In this document: one piece after another, positions 27,182 to 38,710 of the stretch
Numbering within the stretch: position 1 is the stretch's first letter
Layout: each line of letters opens with the position of its first letter
NCBI GenBank assembly: GCA_944989445.1
Contig: CALYLW010000012.1
Coordinates: 2,070,001-2,134,000 of the forward strand
Source of the DNA: Ampullaceana balthica
Lineage: Eukaryota; Mollusca; Gastropoda; Lymnaeidae
Direction of reading: 5' to 3'
Length of the DNA: 64,000 nt
Program-made: the position numbers and the translations under genes
Notes under the pieces: model-generated
What the model saw: only the letters and a program-made list of their open reading frames with translations
Database searches by the model: none
Told to the model about the DNA's origin: nothing

Positions 27182-29921
27182 GTATGTGTCTGAGAGCAGA
27201 GAACGCGGAATCTAGGGTCTAGGTGACACCATATCCACATCCAGTTCATTTCATGTAAAGCGCTGTGAGCCACGTTGCTTGCTGGGGTACTGCGCTATAT
27301 AAATTATCAAATAATTATTATTATTTTGAAAGCTCTCTGACTTTAAGTCTTCCTGTATTTAATCTATTCATAATGCACTAAAATTTACATTCATTCTGCG
27401 TTACATTACATTCTACCTGCACTAAATTATTTCCTTTCTGCATTAAATTAGCTTCATCCAACACTTCATTATGTTCAACCTGCACCAAACTGGAGGGTGT
27501 GCAAGTTGAACATAAGTCTAAAACGATATGATATCAGACATTCGATGTCCTTTTTGACCACAAGATTCCGGCCTTAGACAAACTTCTGCACTTGAAAACT
27601 ATGTACTAAATCTCTGTAAGCAATGTTACACTTTTATCTAACAACAATACTCCAGTCAACTGGGAATGTGTGGTCATTTCCCTAAAAGCATTGTCTGTTT
27701 TAGAACTCTTTGAATAAACGTAGAAACACACCAACACGCACACATGAACACACAAAGTTGTTCTAACAATTCTTTTTTTTTAAATTTTAAACACACAATT
27801 TGAAAGTTGTATTTCATTATAAAAAATAATTACAATTTCGTATAAAACTTCCCAATAAAGTTCAAAGACGCTCATCGCTAACTAAAATAATTATGCCGAT
27901 AAAGTTTAATGTACTCAATGTATTGAACAAATATTCATAAGATAAAATTGTCTTTTCAATACACTTATTTGGTATCCAATTTTAAACTTTTAACTGCGGA
28001 TGTTTCATTTGATTCTCTGAAGAGCTCCGCTAATTGGCACGTCATGGGTGAGAGTAAATAATCCTCTAGGGTTGTGCTAAGGTTCAAACAAGGAGCTCTG
28101 TAAGGGTGGCGTCAGTTGTACGAGGGTGGCGTCAGTTGTATAAGTTAGTTCGCACCCTCTTCCCCAACCCCCTTCCCCAACTCCAAACACCTTTTGTACA
28201 AAGCGCCTTCCATAAGTGATTATGTCCCTTTGTTCGACTCGTCATCCGGTCAAGTGGAAGTCCGTGATCTTGTGACGTATTTAGGTTAAGATCCTTTTGT
28301 TCGGGTGTCTAGCGAAATGTAATTACGTCATTTCCTTTGTTCCTACTTATCCGTTTCTAAATTTAAATATTTTCCAAATGTCAATTTTTAAAAAAAACTT
28401 TTGGAAAATTCAAATAACTTCTGGATTTAATTTTATGATGCACTGCTGGTCTGGACAATATAAATTTGTAGAATGGGAGGACTATTCGTTGCTTTAGTTT
28501 GTTTTGAGTTGTTGTTTTTTTTTCTGTTATATTTAGAAACTATCAGAAAAGCAGCTTGTCAAGACTCATGAAGATTTACCCACCTAAACGGGACTCTGAA
28601 GTATAACCAAAAAGAGCGATAAAAGAGAGACTGAGAAATTTCCTAAAAATAAAGCATTAAATTAGAGGGGAAAAAACAAGTAATGGGCCCTATAAACCAT
28701 GTCATTTCATGGCAGTAATCTAATTATAGAACAGCCGGATGTTAAGTCGGACCATATTCATTGATAGATTAGACAAATATACGGGTGCTACATTTTAGAC
28801 GTATCTGAACAGATCATTGATAATTCTACGTCAATTTGAGTCCCCTTAGAGGACATGGCGAAGACAAAACTTGCTTACTACTTTATTACACAAACATTTT
28901 TACAAAGTTTTTTTTTCAATATTTATGCTGAACATGTGTTTAGCCAATGCTTTGTCTAAAGTTAGTAACTTTACCTAAAGAGGTATGGCGTTATTCGGTC
29001 AAAAAAAGTAACAAACGTTCTGTAAGCAGCAGACGGGTCGTCGAGAGACCCGAGGTTACAGTTTTACTATAACGTTTCTGAATGACCTGGAAGTATGCGA
29101 GCACGAACAGAAAACACCACGGGTACCGGGATTGGAATCTGCTTATACGGGAAAGAACTCCACACTATTGCTGGATTTCATTTGATACTGATTTTCAAGA
29201 CGACATTCAAATAAAACAGCGTGATGACAAAAGACGAACCCTTTATGATTTTCCTGGCAAAACGAAGTCTGTTAAACATTTCCAAGAAGCGGTACTTCGA
29301 GATCAGAATAAGTTCTTTGGACAGGGAAATATGTTCAGCGCGGTGGCATTGAGGGTTATAGAATGTAATTTTGTCAGAGAGTTTCAAAAAGTAACATGTG
29401 GGTAAGTGACCTGCAGCTCCCTCCCCCGCCCCCCCCTGCACTAGACGGTAACTGATGCCCATGGGGGCGTATCCGCGAGACTGGCGTATTTCCGACCCCT
29501 CGGTGGTGATCGCAGCCCCGGCAGCTCAATGAGGCGGACACATGTCTGACCTTGGGGGTCAAATAGTGTACATTTGGCTGCCAGGCTTTCATATGGTAGC
29601 ACCGGAGCCATTAAGTTTTGTTGCAAATGTTTCTATCCACCGGTAAACGCGTGACCCAACTGGGTTGCCGTAGGTGGCCTCTATAAAAAGTGATGTTGCG
29701 TCTGACTAGTGTCTTAAAACGACCTTACACACAATGGCGTGTTTAGGAGACATCACTGCCCTCCATTATACAGTAAGATCTTAACTTAAGGTCAGTTGTT
29801 CTTCCGCCGACAAACAGTTGATCTTTAAAGTATCACAATGTAAAAGTGAATATAACTTAATTTGAATCCGATTATAATTTTGAGAAAATATACAACACGC
29901 TAGAAGAAGATTTGTATTAAG
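27182..29921. other. Unassigned intronic DNA
   Basis: 27255-27320 contains GTAAAGCGCTGTGAGCCACG and GCGCTATATAAATTATCAAA followed by an ATT run, resembling the 3' tail of a retroposon. GAGGGTGGCGTCAGTTGTA-like sequence is duplicated at 28101-28141. The 107-codon frame at 29082-29405 has no recognisable domain. Confidence 0.4.
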
Positions 29922-29923
29922 GA

Positions 29924-29984
<61 letters not shown>

Positions 29985-30003
29985 CTCTCTCTCTCTCTTT
30001 CTG

Positions 30004-30053
<50 letters not shown>

Positions 30054-30087
30054 TCTCACTCTCTCTCTCTGTATCATTCTCTCTCAT
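29922..30087. repeat. (CT)n microsatellite
   Basis: CTCTCT run with scattered CTGT and CTTT interruptions; pyrimidine-rich on the + strand. Confidence 0.97.
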
Positions 30088-30720
30088 ATCATAGTATGTA
30101 CTATTTAAATCAACCCCATGCTATTTATTTGACTTGTATTCTGGTAGAATTAGAATGCTTCTCAATGTTCTACTGTTTAATATTTAACTCGAGTGTTTAT
30201 TTCCCTTTCATCAGTGAATCCGCCCTCTTGTCTAAATTAATTATGCCAGCTACTTTTTGGGGAGGCAAAATGTTTTGTTTCTTTATTTTTTTAAACAGTG
30301 GTCCTCATTTCAGTGAATTAATGGCAGCTGGGCGTTGTTAATGTGATGTCTCGAATAACAATTCAAATGTGAGCCTTTATTCTTCAACGAGAAGTTTGAA
30401 ATCTGATTCTCTGAACTCCAATTTTCCTTGGTTGACCTCAACATCTACATCATGTCGCTAGACCACTGACCACCGTTTAGCTTAGCTTTTGAAGCTTGGT
30501 GGATAATGGAAAATGACATGGACAGCAGATTTTCATTACAGCCTTTCGTCGCTCATGGTCACCTGCACACCATAAAAACTTTAAAATTAGAATCATCGTT
30601 GATGTTGAGAAGTATGAAGGAGATTGTGATCGCGCTGCATAAATTGCTCAGTGACTTAGTGATTGGCAAAGAACACTGAGTCTATGGGCGACCCGCAAGT
30701 CTTCGTTTCCATAAGACTTT

Positions 30721-31007
30721 GGGGACGCGGTGGTCGAGTGGCAGCGCACTGGACTGTCGTACCGATGGTCACGGGTTCGAATCCGTGTGAAGGCAAGGGT
30801 TTGTTCCCGGGGCCTAGGGCGTCCCTGAGTCACCCCGCTCCGAATGGGTACCTAACTACATGTATGTAGTTAGGCGGCTGGGTAATGCGTGGAACCCACA
30901 AAGCCGTGGCATGTGAATGCTGCATCACTTGCCAACAGATCATCTGTCATGGTCTGTGGACGCAACTATCTTCTACATAGAAGGAGCGTCTGTATAGATA
31001 AGATAAG
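30721..31007 (+). mobile_element. tRNA-derived SINE, full-length copy with target duplication
   Basis: The tRNA-like head starts GGGGACGCGGTGGTCGAGTG and has a textbook B box GGTTCGAATCC at about 30775. The body matches 1442-1736 and the tail is (AGATA)n at 30996-31010. The 9-mer ataagactt occurs at 30711-30719 and again at 31008-31016, a plausible target-site duplication overlapping the tail. The tRNA head has intact Pol III boxes, so this copy may be younger than the one at 1442. It carries an 11-bp perfect inverted repeat at 30851-30874. Confidence 0.92.
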
Positions 31008-31016
31008 ATAAGACTT

Positions 31017-32216
31017 ATTGCTCTCTCGTTTGTAGGACACTTGAAAAAATACATGTAAGATCATTTTTTTGGGAAGGCTTTTTTTAAATTTAAATACTTT
31101 TTTTTTACTCAGCGCTAATCTAGAATATTGATTTTGCTACTTGGCATATATTTTAAACCTTAGAACTACAGTTGCTTGAAGTTACAGATGCCTTAAATTT
31201 ACGCTGTCTTAAAACTATAGTTTCCTTTAATGTTGATGCCTTGAGTCTAAAGGTAGAAAAACACATACCCAATGCATGTACATGTAGTAATTTAAAAAAA
31301 AACTTTTCTCATTGATGTTGAAATTAAATTAAATTAAATTGGCTAAGTTCCCAAGCTATGTTTCTCTACCACAACAGAGTTAATTGTGATTTTTTTAATG
31401 CAAATTTTTTTAAGTACATGTGTTTAAAATATTAAGAGAGAGTCAAAAAAATTTGTAAATAAAAAAAAACATTTAAAGTTTTTAGGTTTAAAATTTTTGA
31501 TAAATACTTTAATCAGTATAAATAAATAAACAGCATCGTTTCTTCTTTTTAAAATTAAGTTATAATACATCTTATATGTTATCCACTCTGATTGCTTTAA
31601 CTTTATTCACACATATTGTTTGTATCTCTTTTAATGTATATGAAAGCTTGATCGCAGCAGTCTTATAACCTCAAATGACCAGCAATTAAATAGTGTTTGT
31701 GTGTATAATATTATACCACTGGGACTCCAAGACTTTGCTTCAAAATTCCCTTTTCTTATTAACACCGCAATAATAAAACCATTCAACAGGTGGGGAAATG
31801 ATATTGTCATTTTTTACACCTATCGTGGTTTTGATTTGCATGTTTTGGTTACTCAGACCTCCACCAGCAAACCGACCAACATCAAAGAGATTGCACGAGA
31901 CGGGACACCGACGGGTGAAGATCAACTGGTATCCGGGGATGAAAACAAATATCGAGGCTTCCTCATCGATCGGAGGGCCAGCGTGAGCGAGAGATAAAGG
32001 ATTTGTGTAAACTGATCGTCTTTAAAATGTTTCGTGTTGTTGGGGGAAAGGGGGGGGGATAGTACTTGTGATATGGTTCACTTTTACAGACCCAAATATC
32101 GAGGATACAAGTACAGACATAAAAAGAAAGGGGGGGGGGCCTTTTGTTCAACGATACAATACGAAAAGGTGTCAATAAAGAATAAATCAACTTTACATTA
32201 TCAATTCCGTCCTGAA
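31017..32216. other. AT-rich intronic DNA
   Basis: No feature seen apart from the exon-like segment at 31857-31997 and G runs near 32047-32057 and 32131-32139. Confidence 0.4.
31857..31997 (+). other. Exon-like segment ending in a stop codon
   Basis: An acceptor-like TGGTTACTCAG precedes a GC-richer stretch in otherwise AT-rich DNA. In phase 0 it would encode TSTSKPTNIKEIARDG, then a stretch ending RRASVSER and TAA. An overlapping frame (31798-31986) would give a short protein with a hydrophobic N-terminus. Neither matches a family I recognise. If real, it could be an alternative terminal exon of the kinase gene; the evidence is weak. Confidence 0.18.
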
Positions 32217-32330
32217 AAATTATGAGATGAAATACGCGGGTGTTATTGTCTCTAATTATGAGATGAAATACGCGGGTGTTATTGTCTATAATTATGAGCT
32301 GAAATACGCGGGTGTTATGGTCCAAAATTA
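32217..32330. repeat. Tandem repeat, 36-bp unit, 3 copies plus decayed copies
   Basis: Units begin AATTATGAGATGAAATACGC and continue with GGGTGTTATTGTCT. Two further degraded units follow up to about 32400. Confidence 0.93.
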
Positions 32331-32720
32331 TGAGAGGACTTAAACCCGGATATATTTGTCTATATTACGAGAGCATCTCTGCAGGTGTGTTTGTCCATTC
32401 TACATTCCTTCCCCCACCCCACCCCCGCACATAAATATTTTATCAATGGTGGTATTTCATTGATGTCCATCTTGTTGAGGTTCTCAATGTATACATTTTG
32501 GTCCCCTCATTTGTCCTATTAAATAAAATACGAACATGCGCCGAGATGGGGGACCGAAAATAAGTAAGTGTCTTCATTGGTGTAAAAATGAAAGATCTCA
32601 CTTTAGTTGTCATAACATTCCTCTTATCAACATCCTAGCACCAACTGTCAAAGAGATCTTGTTTTTGTCAGCGTTTGAAAAATTGTTGGCGACGATTCGT
32701 TTCCTATAATGCTTCGTCTT

Positions 32721-33230
32721 TTTAAATCCTTTATATTAACTCGTGGTGTCTGCACCCTTGATTGCTTGATTGCTTCATTGCTTGTCGCCAAAACTTTTGA
32801 TCGATTTTTAACCCACTTGCTCGTAAGCTAGCGAGCTGAAATTTTGCATGCAGTTTTGTACCGATACTAAAAACAATGTATCAAAATTTCAGAGCGATCG
32901 CATGTACCGTCATTAAATCATTGATTTTTTAGATTATTTTATTTATTCCTATGTATCATGCTATTTTTTTAGATAGAGCGTCGCGGTGCGTATTATATTG
33001 AACAACCTTTCCTGTCGCGCAATAAGGTGCGTATTTTGTTGACAACTCTTTTTATAAACATATTCCTCATCGGTGCGCATTATATTATACATGTTTTACG
33101 ACTTACGACACAACTGCAATTTTGTATTTTTGGATGGTCTTGCGCTGCGTATTATAATGAACATTCTTTTAGTTACTTCTCGTACATAAAGGATTTATAG
33201 TCAAAAACTTGTTTTTTACGGGTTTTTAAA
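32721..33230 (+). repeat. Dispersed repeat family, copy B
   Basis: Same order of blocks as 9915-10560: AATCCTTTATATTAACTCGT, GCTAGCGAGCTGAAATTTTG, ATTTCAGAGCGATCGCATGT, GGTGCGTATTATATTGAAC, and at the end ATAAAGGATTTATAGTCAAA. Some internal blocks are shorter than in copy A. No open frame. Confidence 0.88.
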
Positions 33231-33641
33231 ATTTATTTTTAAGTAGTTCTCTACAGTGTTTTTAACGCACGGGGACATCCTTACTTATGTCTCTTTCTCG
33301 CTTTCAATCATACTACACTTTTCACAAATAAAACAATCCCCAGCTTGCTGAGTGGAATTGTAAAACTGATTGTGCTGACGTGGGTCCAGAACTCTGGATA
33401 AAATACGCTCACCTACTCCCCCCACCCCGCAAACTTGCAAGGATTGGGTTTTTTTTTCTTTTATCCTAGTAAACCTATTCCTCGGCCTGATGATCTCTTG
33501 ACATTTTCGACCCAACAGGCCAGCACCATAAAATAATACCGGGGTCCAGGAATGTTGGGGTAATGGCAAGTCAATGGTGGTCTCGTTTCAAAGGCTACGT
33601 GAGACATTACTCCCGTGAAAACATCTCCAAGGCTTACCGGT
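33231..33641. other. Unassigned intronic DNA
   Basis: No feature seen; minus frames here continue from the neighbouring array. Confidence 0.4.
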
Positions 33642-33811
33642 GCCGTCGGTTTAGGAATACCGTCGGGGCTTGGGTGTTGTCGGTGTAGGAATACCGTCGG
33701 GGCTTGGGTGCTGTCGGTGTAGGAATACCGTCGGGGCTTGGGTGTTGTCGGTGTAGGAATATCGTCGGGGCTTAGGTGCTGTCGGTGTAGGAATACCGTC
33801 GGGGCTTGAGA
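33642..33811. repeat. Minisatellite, about 34-bp unit, 5 copies
   Basis: Unit GGTGTAGGAATACCGTCGGG followed by GCTTGGGTG(C/T)TGTC. Substitutions alternate between units. Confidence 0.95.
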
Positions 33812-35713
33812 CATGACGTCGGGGCATTCGAGTCTGGAGTATATTTTACTATATTATCAAGAAATTTTTTGGTTGCACAATGAAAAGATGTAAACAATAT
33901 TTGTGATGTAAGCAGCGTATATGATGTAAACAACCTGTGTTGTATAAAAAAAACCTATGGCATGTTAACAACACATACGATGTAGAGACACTTAGAGATA
34001 GCCTCAGGTTTTTAGAGTACAGAAAGTTGTAACTTTTGTTTAAATACTCGTACAAAAGCAATGTTCATCGCCAGTTACGGCATACTATTCGTGCTTTAAA
34101 ACCCATCCATGATTTGTCAAAACCCTTTCAAAAATCCTGAAACACGTCTAGATATACTGAACCTATCGAGATTTACTGGAGCGCATTCTTTATAATAAAA
34201 AAACCCATCTAGATACATTGAGACCCATCCGTTAATTGTAAAAACGCATCAATAAATCACCGAACATCCTAAAATCCACCCGACATTTAAGCAAGTCTTC
34301 TTACGACAATCCTAAATACCTTGTCCGATATCGGCAGCACATGAACCCACATTTGCCCTTAAATCTTTCTTCGTCATCAACTTTCAGGGTGAATGAGTCA
34401 ATATTTGCATAATGCACAAGGGATAAAAGTCATACACACAACACACATACATACACACAACACACATACATACATACATACATACATACACACATAAATG
34501 TACAAAGACTGAGACCCATACACAGACACAGGCGACATTGCTTCATCAGCACTAATTCCGGCTACCAACTCTCCACAATGTACAGAAGGGCTTGCTTGAC
34601 TTTGCTCCACCCTTTCTACGTTAGTTCTTCGGACTCAGGCATGCGGTGTACCAAACCATGATTCGACTTTATGATAAGAAACTCTTTACAACTTAATGCT
34701 GAATTTTAACAAATATTTTTTTTAAAACTAAATTCCTTGGCTCTTCGCTAATAAATTAAATGGTAAAGAAAACATAGCGAACAACAACACAAAATCAGCA
34801 AGCAAAAAATCTGTATACCGAGACAATGATCCGATGAGGAAATTCGATCCGCTGCACTTCAAATTAATTTTTGGTTTCGTCAAGTTTCAAGGCGCGTGAG
34901 TCAGTGAGACGAGATGAGAGATAATATCCCATACGATTTTTTTTCTTGTAATTTGTTTTTTTACTGACTTGCGTGATCTCACGAGATAGTGTTTGTGTCA
35001 CGCCGCCCGACATGTTTAAATAGATGCGTCAGAGTAATCGGACTTGGTCTCATAAATTAGGACGCAGATGACGTCATCAGCAGGTCAAGGCTTTGAACTT
35101 TTCAACATCCTGCTTCATCTCCCGGATGATGCGCGAATTATGGCGAAGTTTGTCATTCTTTCTGTCTTCATACTGACAAACTGATAATAATTCCACGATA
35201 TGTTTAATTTCAAATTTTAAACATTTAAAACACGTTCTTATATTACATTTTTTTTTAAAGGACTAATGAATACAATACTAATATAGCCAAAGACTTTTCG
35301 TTGATTTCAAACTTACTCTAGGACAAAACAAGGCTTCTGACGAAATGTTTTGAAGTATACCAGACCACTAACTTTTAAAACCAAAATAGCCCTTCCTTCC
35401 ATACATTATTATTTTCTACTTCTAGGTGTTGTGCGGCAGGGCAATAGTAGGTTTAAAATCTTTTGGGAAAAATATTTGTGCATCTCCCTTTCGTAAAGAA
35501 AAGTTTGCAATTGGCGACAAAGACATCCTTTCGTGCATGAGAACAAACGCCGACCCCGGTGCACGACCCCCACCTTCACTTACGATAATAATTTTGTTGA
35601 TTCTTTCCTTTATATATGGATATAGATATACATGTATATATTGTAATAGAATCACAATACCAATTTTCTTTGCGTGATTCCTTATTATTATCTTTCCTCT
35701 ATTCGCCCACCAG
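33812..35713. other. Intronic DNA before the second kinase exon
   Basis: Contains the ACACA/CATA microsatellite at 34434-34497; otherwise nothing recognised. Confidence 0.5.
34434..34497. repeat. CACACA/CATA microsatellite
   Basis: Mixed CATACACACAACACA and CATACATACATA words. Confidence 0.9.
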
Positions 35714-35799
35714 GTGGAGCGTGAGATCGCCATCATGAAGTTGATAGAACACCCACACGTGCTTGGATTATACGATGTCTACGAGAACAAGAAATACTT
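35714..35799 (+). CDS. BRSK: BRSK/SAD kinase, exon for alphaC to beta5
   Basis: An 86-bp exon lies between the acceptor TTCGCCCACCAG and the donor TT|GTAAGT. It reads [17 protein letters not shown], then [11 protein letters not shown] and two bases of the next Leu codon, in exact continuation of the exon ending at 18779. The Glu of REI in the alphaC helix is the partner of the VAIK lysine. HPHVL and DVYENKKYL are strongly conserved in BRSK proteins. The GL after HPHVL replaces the KL of vertebrate BRSK, as I recall for invertebrate forms. The following exon, which should begin with the Leu of YLVLEH and lead to the hinge, was not found in the remaining 28 kb. The reading frame is intact. Confidence 0.96.
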
Positions 35800-36284
35800 G
35801 TAAGTAAAGGCAGCGTTGAGATGATGAAGGAATGAATGAAGGAAATCACGGGAGCGTAAGGATTGACAGTATGGACACGCGCAATGTTGTACACAGAGCA
35901 ACGGAAGTCTTTCTGAATGTCTGGAGTCTTTTTGACTGACTGAATTCTTTCTGTCTGACTGCATTCTTTCCGTCTGACTGCCTGTCTACCTGTCTATTTT
36001 GGTGTAATAAAACGTCTGAGCTGACAGCCTATAAAAGCTTCTACGAAGTTAAAACCTCTCAGGGAGAACAAAGATACTCATATATACCACCGGCATAAGA
36101 CTTGTTGTGATAACGCGAGAAAGACTTGTTCCTAGAAAAGCACAGAGCTTTCTCGGCGCATGAAAAAATCGGAGAATATGTGGTCTGGTTGTAACGCATA
36201 ATAATTTCCCGATCCATAAGGCACATAGAGAGTTTGAATACACGCCCCAAATAACATTGATTGCAGACGGCAGACTGTCCTGAA
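35800..36284 (+). other. BRSK: Start of the next BRSK intron
   Basis: The intron opens with GTAAGTAAAGG. Only 485 bp separate the exon from the 39-bp array. Short TCTGACTGCATTC-like repeats lie at 35910-35990. The intron continues at least to the end of the window. Confidence 0.7.
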
Positions 36285-38710
36285 ATGGGCAGTTTGAGAT
36301 GGTGTTTCACCTGGGGTAGCAAAATGGGCAGTTTGAGATGGTGTTTCACCAGAAGAAGCAAAATGGGCAGTTTGAGATGGTGCTTCGCCGGAGGTAGCAA
36401 AATGGGCAGTTTGAGATGGTGCTTCACCGGAGGTAGAAAAATGGGCAGTTTGAAATGGTGCTTCACCGGAGGTAGCAAAATGGGCAGTTTGAGATGGTGC
36501 TTCACCGGAGGTAGCAAATGGGCAGTTTGAGATGTTGTTTGTCCTGGGGTAGCAAAATGGGCAGTTTGAGGTGGTGTTTCACCGGAGGTAGCAAAATGGG
36601 CAGTTTGAGATGGTGTTTCACCTGGGGTAGCAAAATGGGCAGTTTGAGATGGTGTTTCACCTGGGGTAGTAAAATGGGCAGTTTGAGATGGTGTTTCACC
36701 TGGGGTAGTAAAATGGGCAGTTTGAGATGGTGCTTCACCGGGGGTAGCAAAATGGGCAGTTTGAGATGGTGTTTCACCTGGGGTAGCAAAATGGGCAGTT
36801 TGAGATGGTGTTTCACCGGAGGTAGCACAATGGGCAGTTTGAGATGGTGTTTCACCTGGGGTAGTAAAATGGGCAGTTTGAGATGGTGCTTCACCGGGGG
36901 TAGCAAAATGGGCAGTTTGAGATGTTGTTTCACCTTGGGTTGCAAAATGGGCAGTTTGAGATGATGTTTCACCGGGGAGGGGTAGCAAAATGGGCAGTTT
37001 GAGATGGTGTTTCACTGGAGGTAGCAAAATGGGCAGTTTGAGATGGTGTTTCACCTGGGGTAGTAAAATGGGCAGTTTGAGATGGTGTTTCACCTGGGGT
37101 AGTAAAATGGGCAGTTTGAGATGGTGCTTCACCGGGGGTAGCAAAATGGGCAGTTTGAGATGATGTTTCACCGGGGAGGGGTAGCAAAATGGGCAGTTTG
37201 AGATGTTGTTTCACCGGAGGTAGCAAAATGGGCAGTTTGAGATGGTGTTTCACCTGGGGTAGTAAAATGGGCAATTTGAGATGTTGTTTCACCGGAGGTA
37301 GCAAAATTGGCAGTTTGAGATGGTGTTTCACCTGGGGTAGTAAAATGGGCAGTTTGAGATGGTGTTTCACCGGGGGTAGCAAAATGGGCAGTTTAAGATG
37401 GTGTTTCACCTGGGGTAGCAAAATGGGCAGTTTGAGATGGTGTTTCACCTGGGGTAGCAAAATGGGCAGTTTGAGATGGTGTTTCACCTGGGGTAGTAAA
37501 ATGGGCAGTTTGAGATGGTGTTTCACCTGGGGTAGCAAAATGGGCAGTTTGAGATGGTGTTTCACCTGGGGTAGTAAAATGGGCAGTTTGAGATGGTGTT
37601 TCACCTGGGGTATTAAAATGGGCAGTTTGAGATGGTGCTTCACCGGGGGTAGCAAAATGGGCAGTTTGAGATTGTGTTTCACCTGGGGTAGCAAAATGGA
37701 CAGTTTGAGATGGTGTTTCACCGGAGGTAGCACAATGGGCAGTTTGAGATGGTGTTTCACCTGGGGTAGTAAAATGGGCAGTTTGAGATGGTGCTTCACC
37801 GGGGGTAGCAAAAGGGGCAGTTTGAGATGTTGTTTCACCTGGGGTAGCAAAATGGGCAGTTTGAGATGTTGTTTCACCTGGGGTAGCAAAATGGGCAGTT
37901 TGAGATGGTGTTTCACCTGGGGTAGCACAATGGGCAGTTTGAGATGGTGTTTCACCGGAGGTAGCACAATGGGCAGTTTGAGATTGGGTTTCACCTGGGG
38001 TAGCAAAATAGGCAGTTTGAGATGGTGTTTCACCTGGGGTAGCACAATGGGCAGTTTGAGATGGTGTTTCACCGGTGGTAGCACAATGGGCAGTTTGAGA
38101 TGGTGTTTCACCGGAGGTAGCAAAATGGGCAGTTTGAGATGGTGTTTCACCTGGGGTAGCAAAATGGGCAGTTTGAGATGGTGTTTCACCTGGGGTAGCA
38201 CAATGGGCAGTTTGAGATGGTGTTTCACCGGAGGTAGCACAATGGGCAGTTTGAGATGGTGTTTCACCGGAGGTAGCAAAATGGGCAGTTTGAGATGGTG
38301 TTTCACCTGGGGTAGCAAAATGGGCAGTTTGAGATGGTGTTTCACCTGGGGTAGCACAATGGGCAGTTTGAGATGGTGTTTCACCGGAGGTAGCACAATG
38401 GGCAGTTTGAGATGGTGTTTCACTTGGGGTAGCAAAATGGGCAGTTTGAGATGGTGTTTCACCTGGGGTAGCACAATGGGCAGTTTGAGATGGTGTTTCA
38501 CCTGGGGTAGCAAAATGGGCAGTTTGAGATGGTGTTTCACCTGGGGTAGCAAAATGGGCAGTTTGAGATGGTGTTTCACCGGAGGTAGCAAAATGGGCAG
38601 TTTGAGATGGTGTTTCACATGGGGTAGCAAAATGGGCAGTTTGAGATGGTGTTTCACCTGGGGTAGCAAAATGGGCAGTTTGAGATGGTGTTTCACCGGG
38701 GGTAGCAAAA
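36285..38710. repeat. Minisatellite, 39-bp unit, about 62 copies
   Basis: The unit starts ATGGGCAGTTTGAGATGGTG and continues with TTTCACC(TGGGG/GGAGG)TAGCA(A/C)A. Because 39 is 3 x 13, three of six frames lack stops: + MGSLRWCFTWGSK, - VKHHLKLPILLPP and - GETPSQTAHFATP. They yield frames of several hundred codons. Frame-breaking indels are present: one base lost near 36512, and about four bases gained near 36970 and 37175. Variants (Pro/Gln, Ile/Val, Thr/Ala) are intermingled, suggesting recurrent homogenisation. The third frame resembles a mucin-like Thr/Ser/Pro repeat, but no signal peptide, start or splice context supports expression. Confidence 0.97.

Larger units (their letters stand above)
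18780..35713 (+). other. BRSK: BRSK intron, 16,934 bp
   Basis: Bounded by GTAAGG at 18780 and CCACCAG at 35713. It contains three hAT-type MITEs, one full SINE, a dispersed repeat copy, several tandem arrays and two weak exon-like segments, all listed separately. No other securely recognisable gene is nested in it. Confidence 0.9.

Noticed and set aside
29082..29405. 107-codon + frame as a gene
   Set aside because: No recognisable domain, no splice sites at its ends and overlapping minus frames of similar size.
35426..35736. Frames on both strands just upstream of the second kinase exon
   Set aside because: They run across the intron-exon border in other frames and lack family content.
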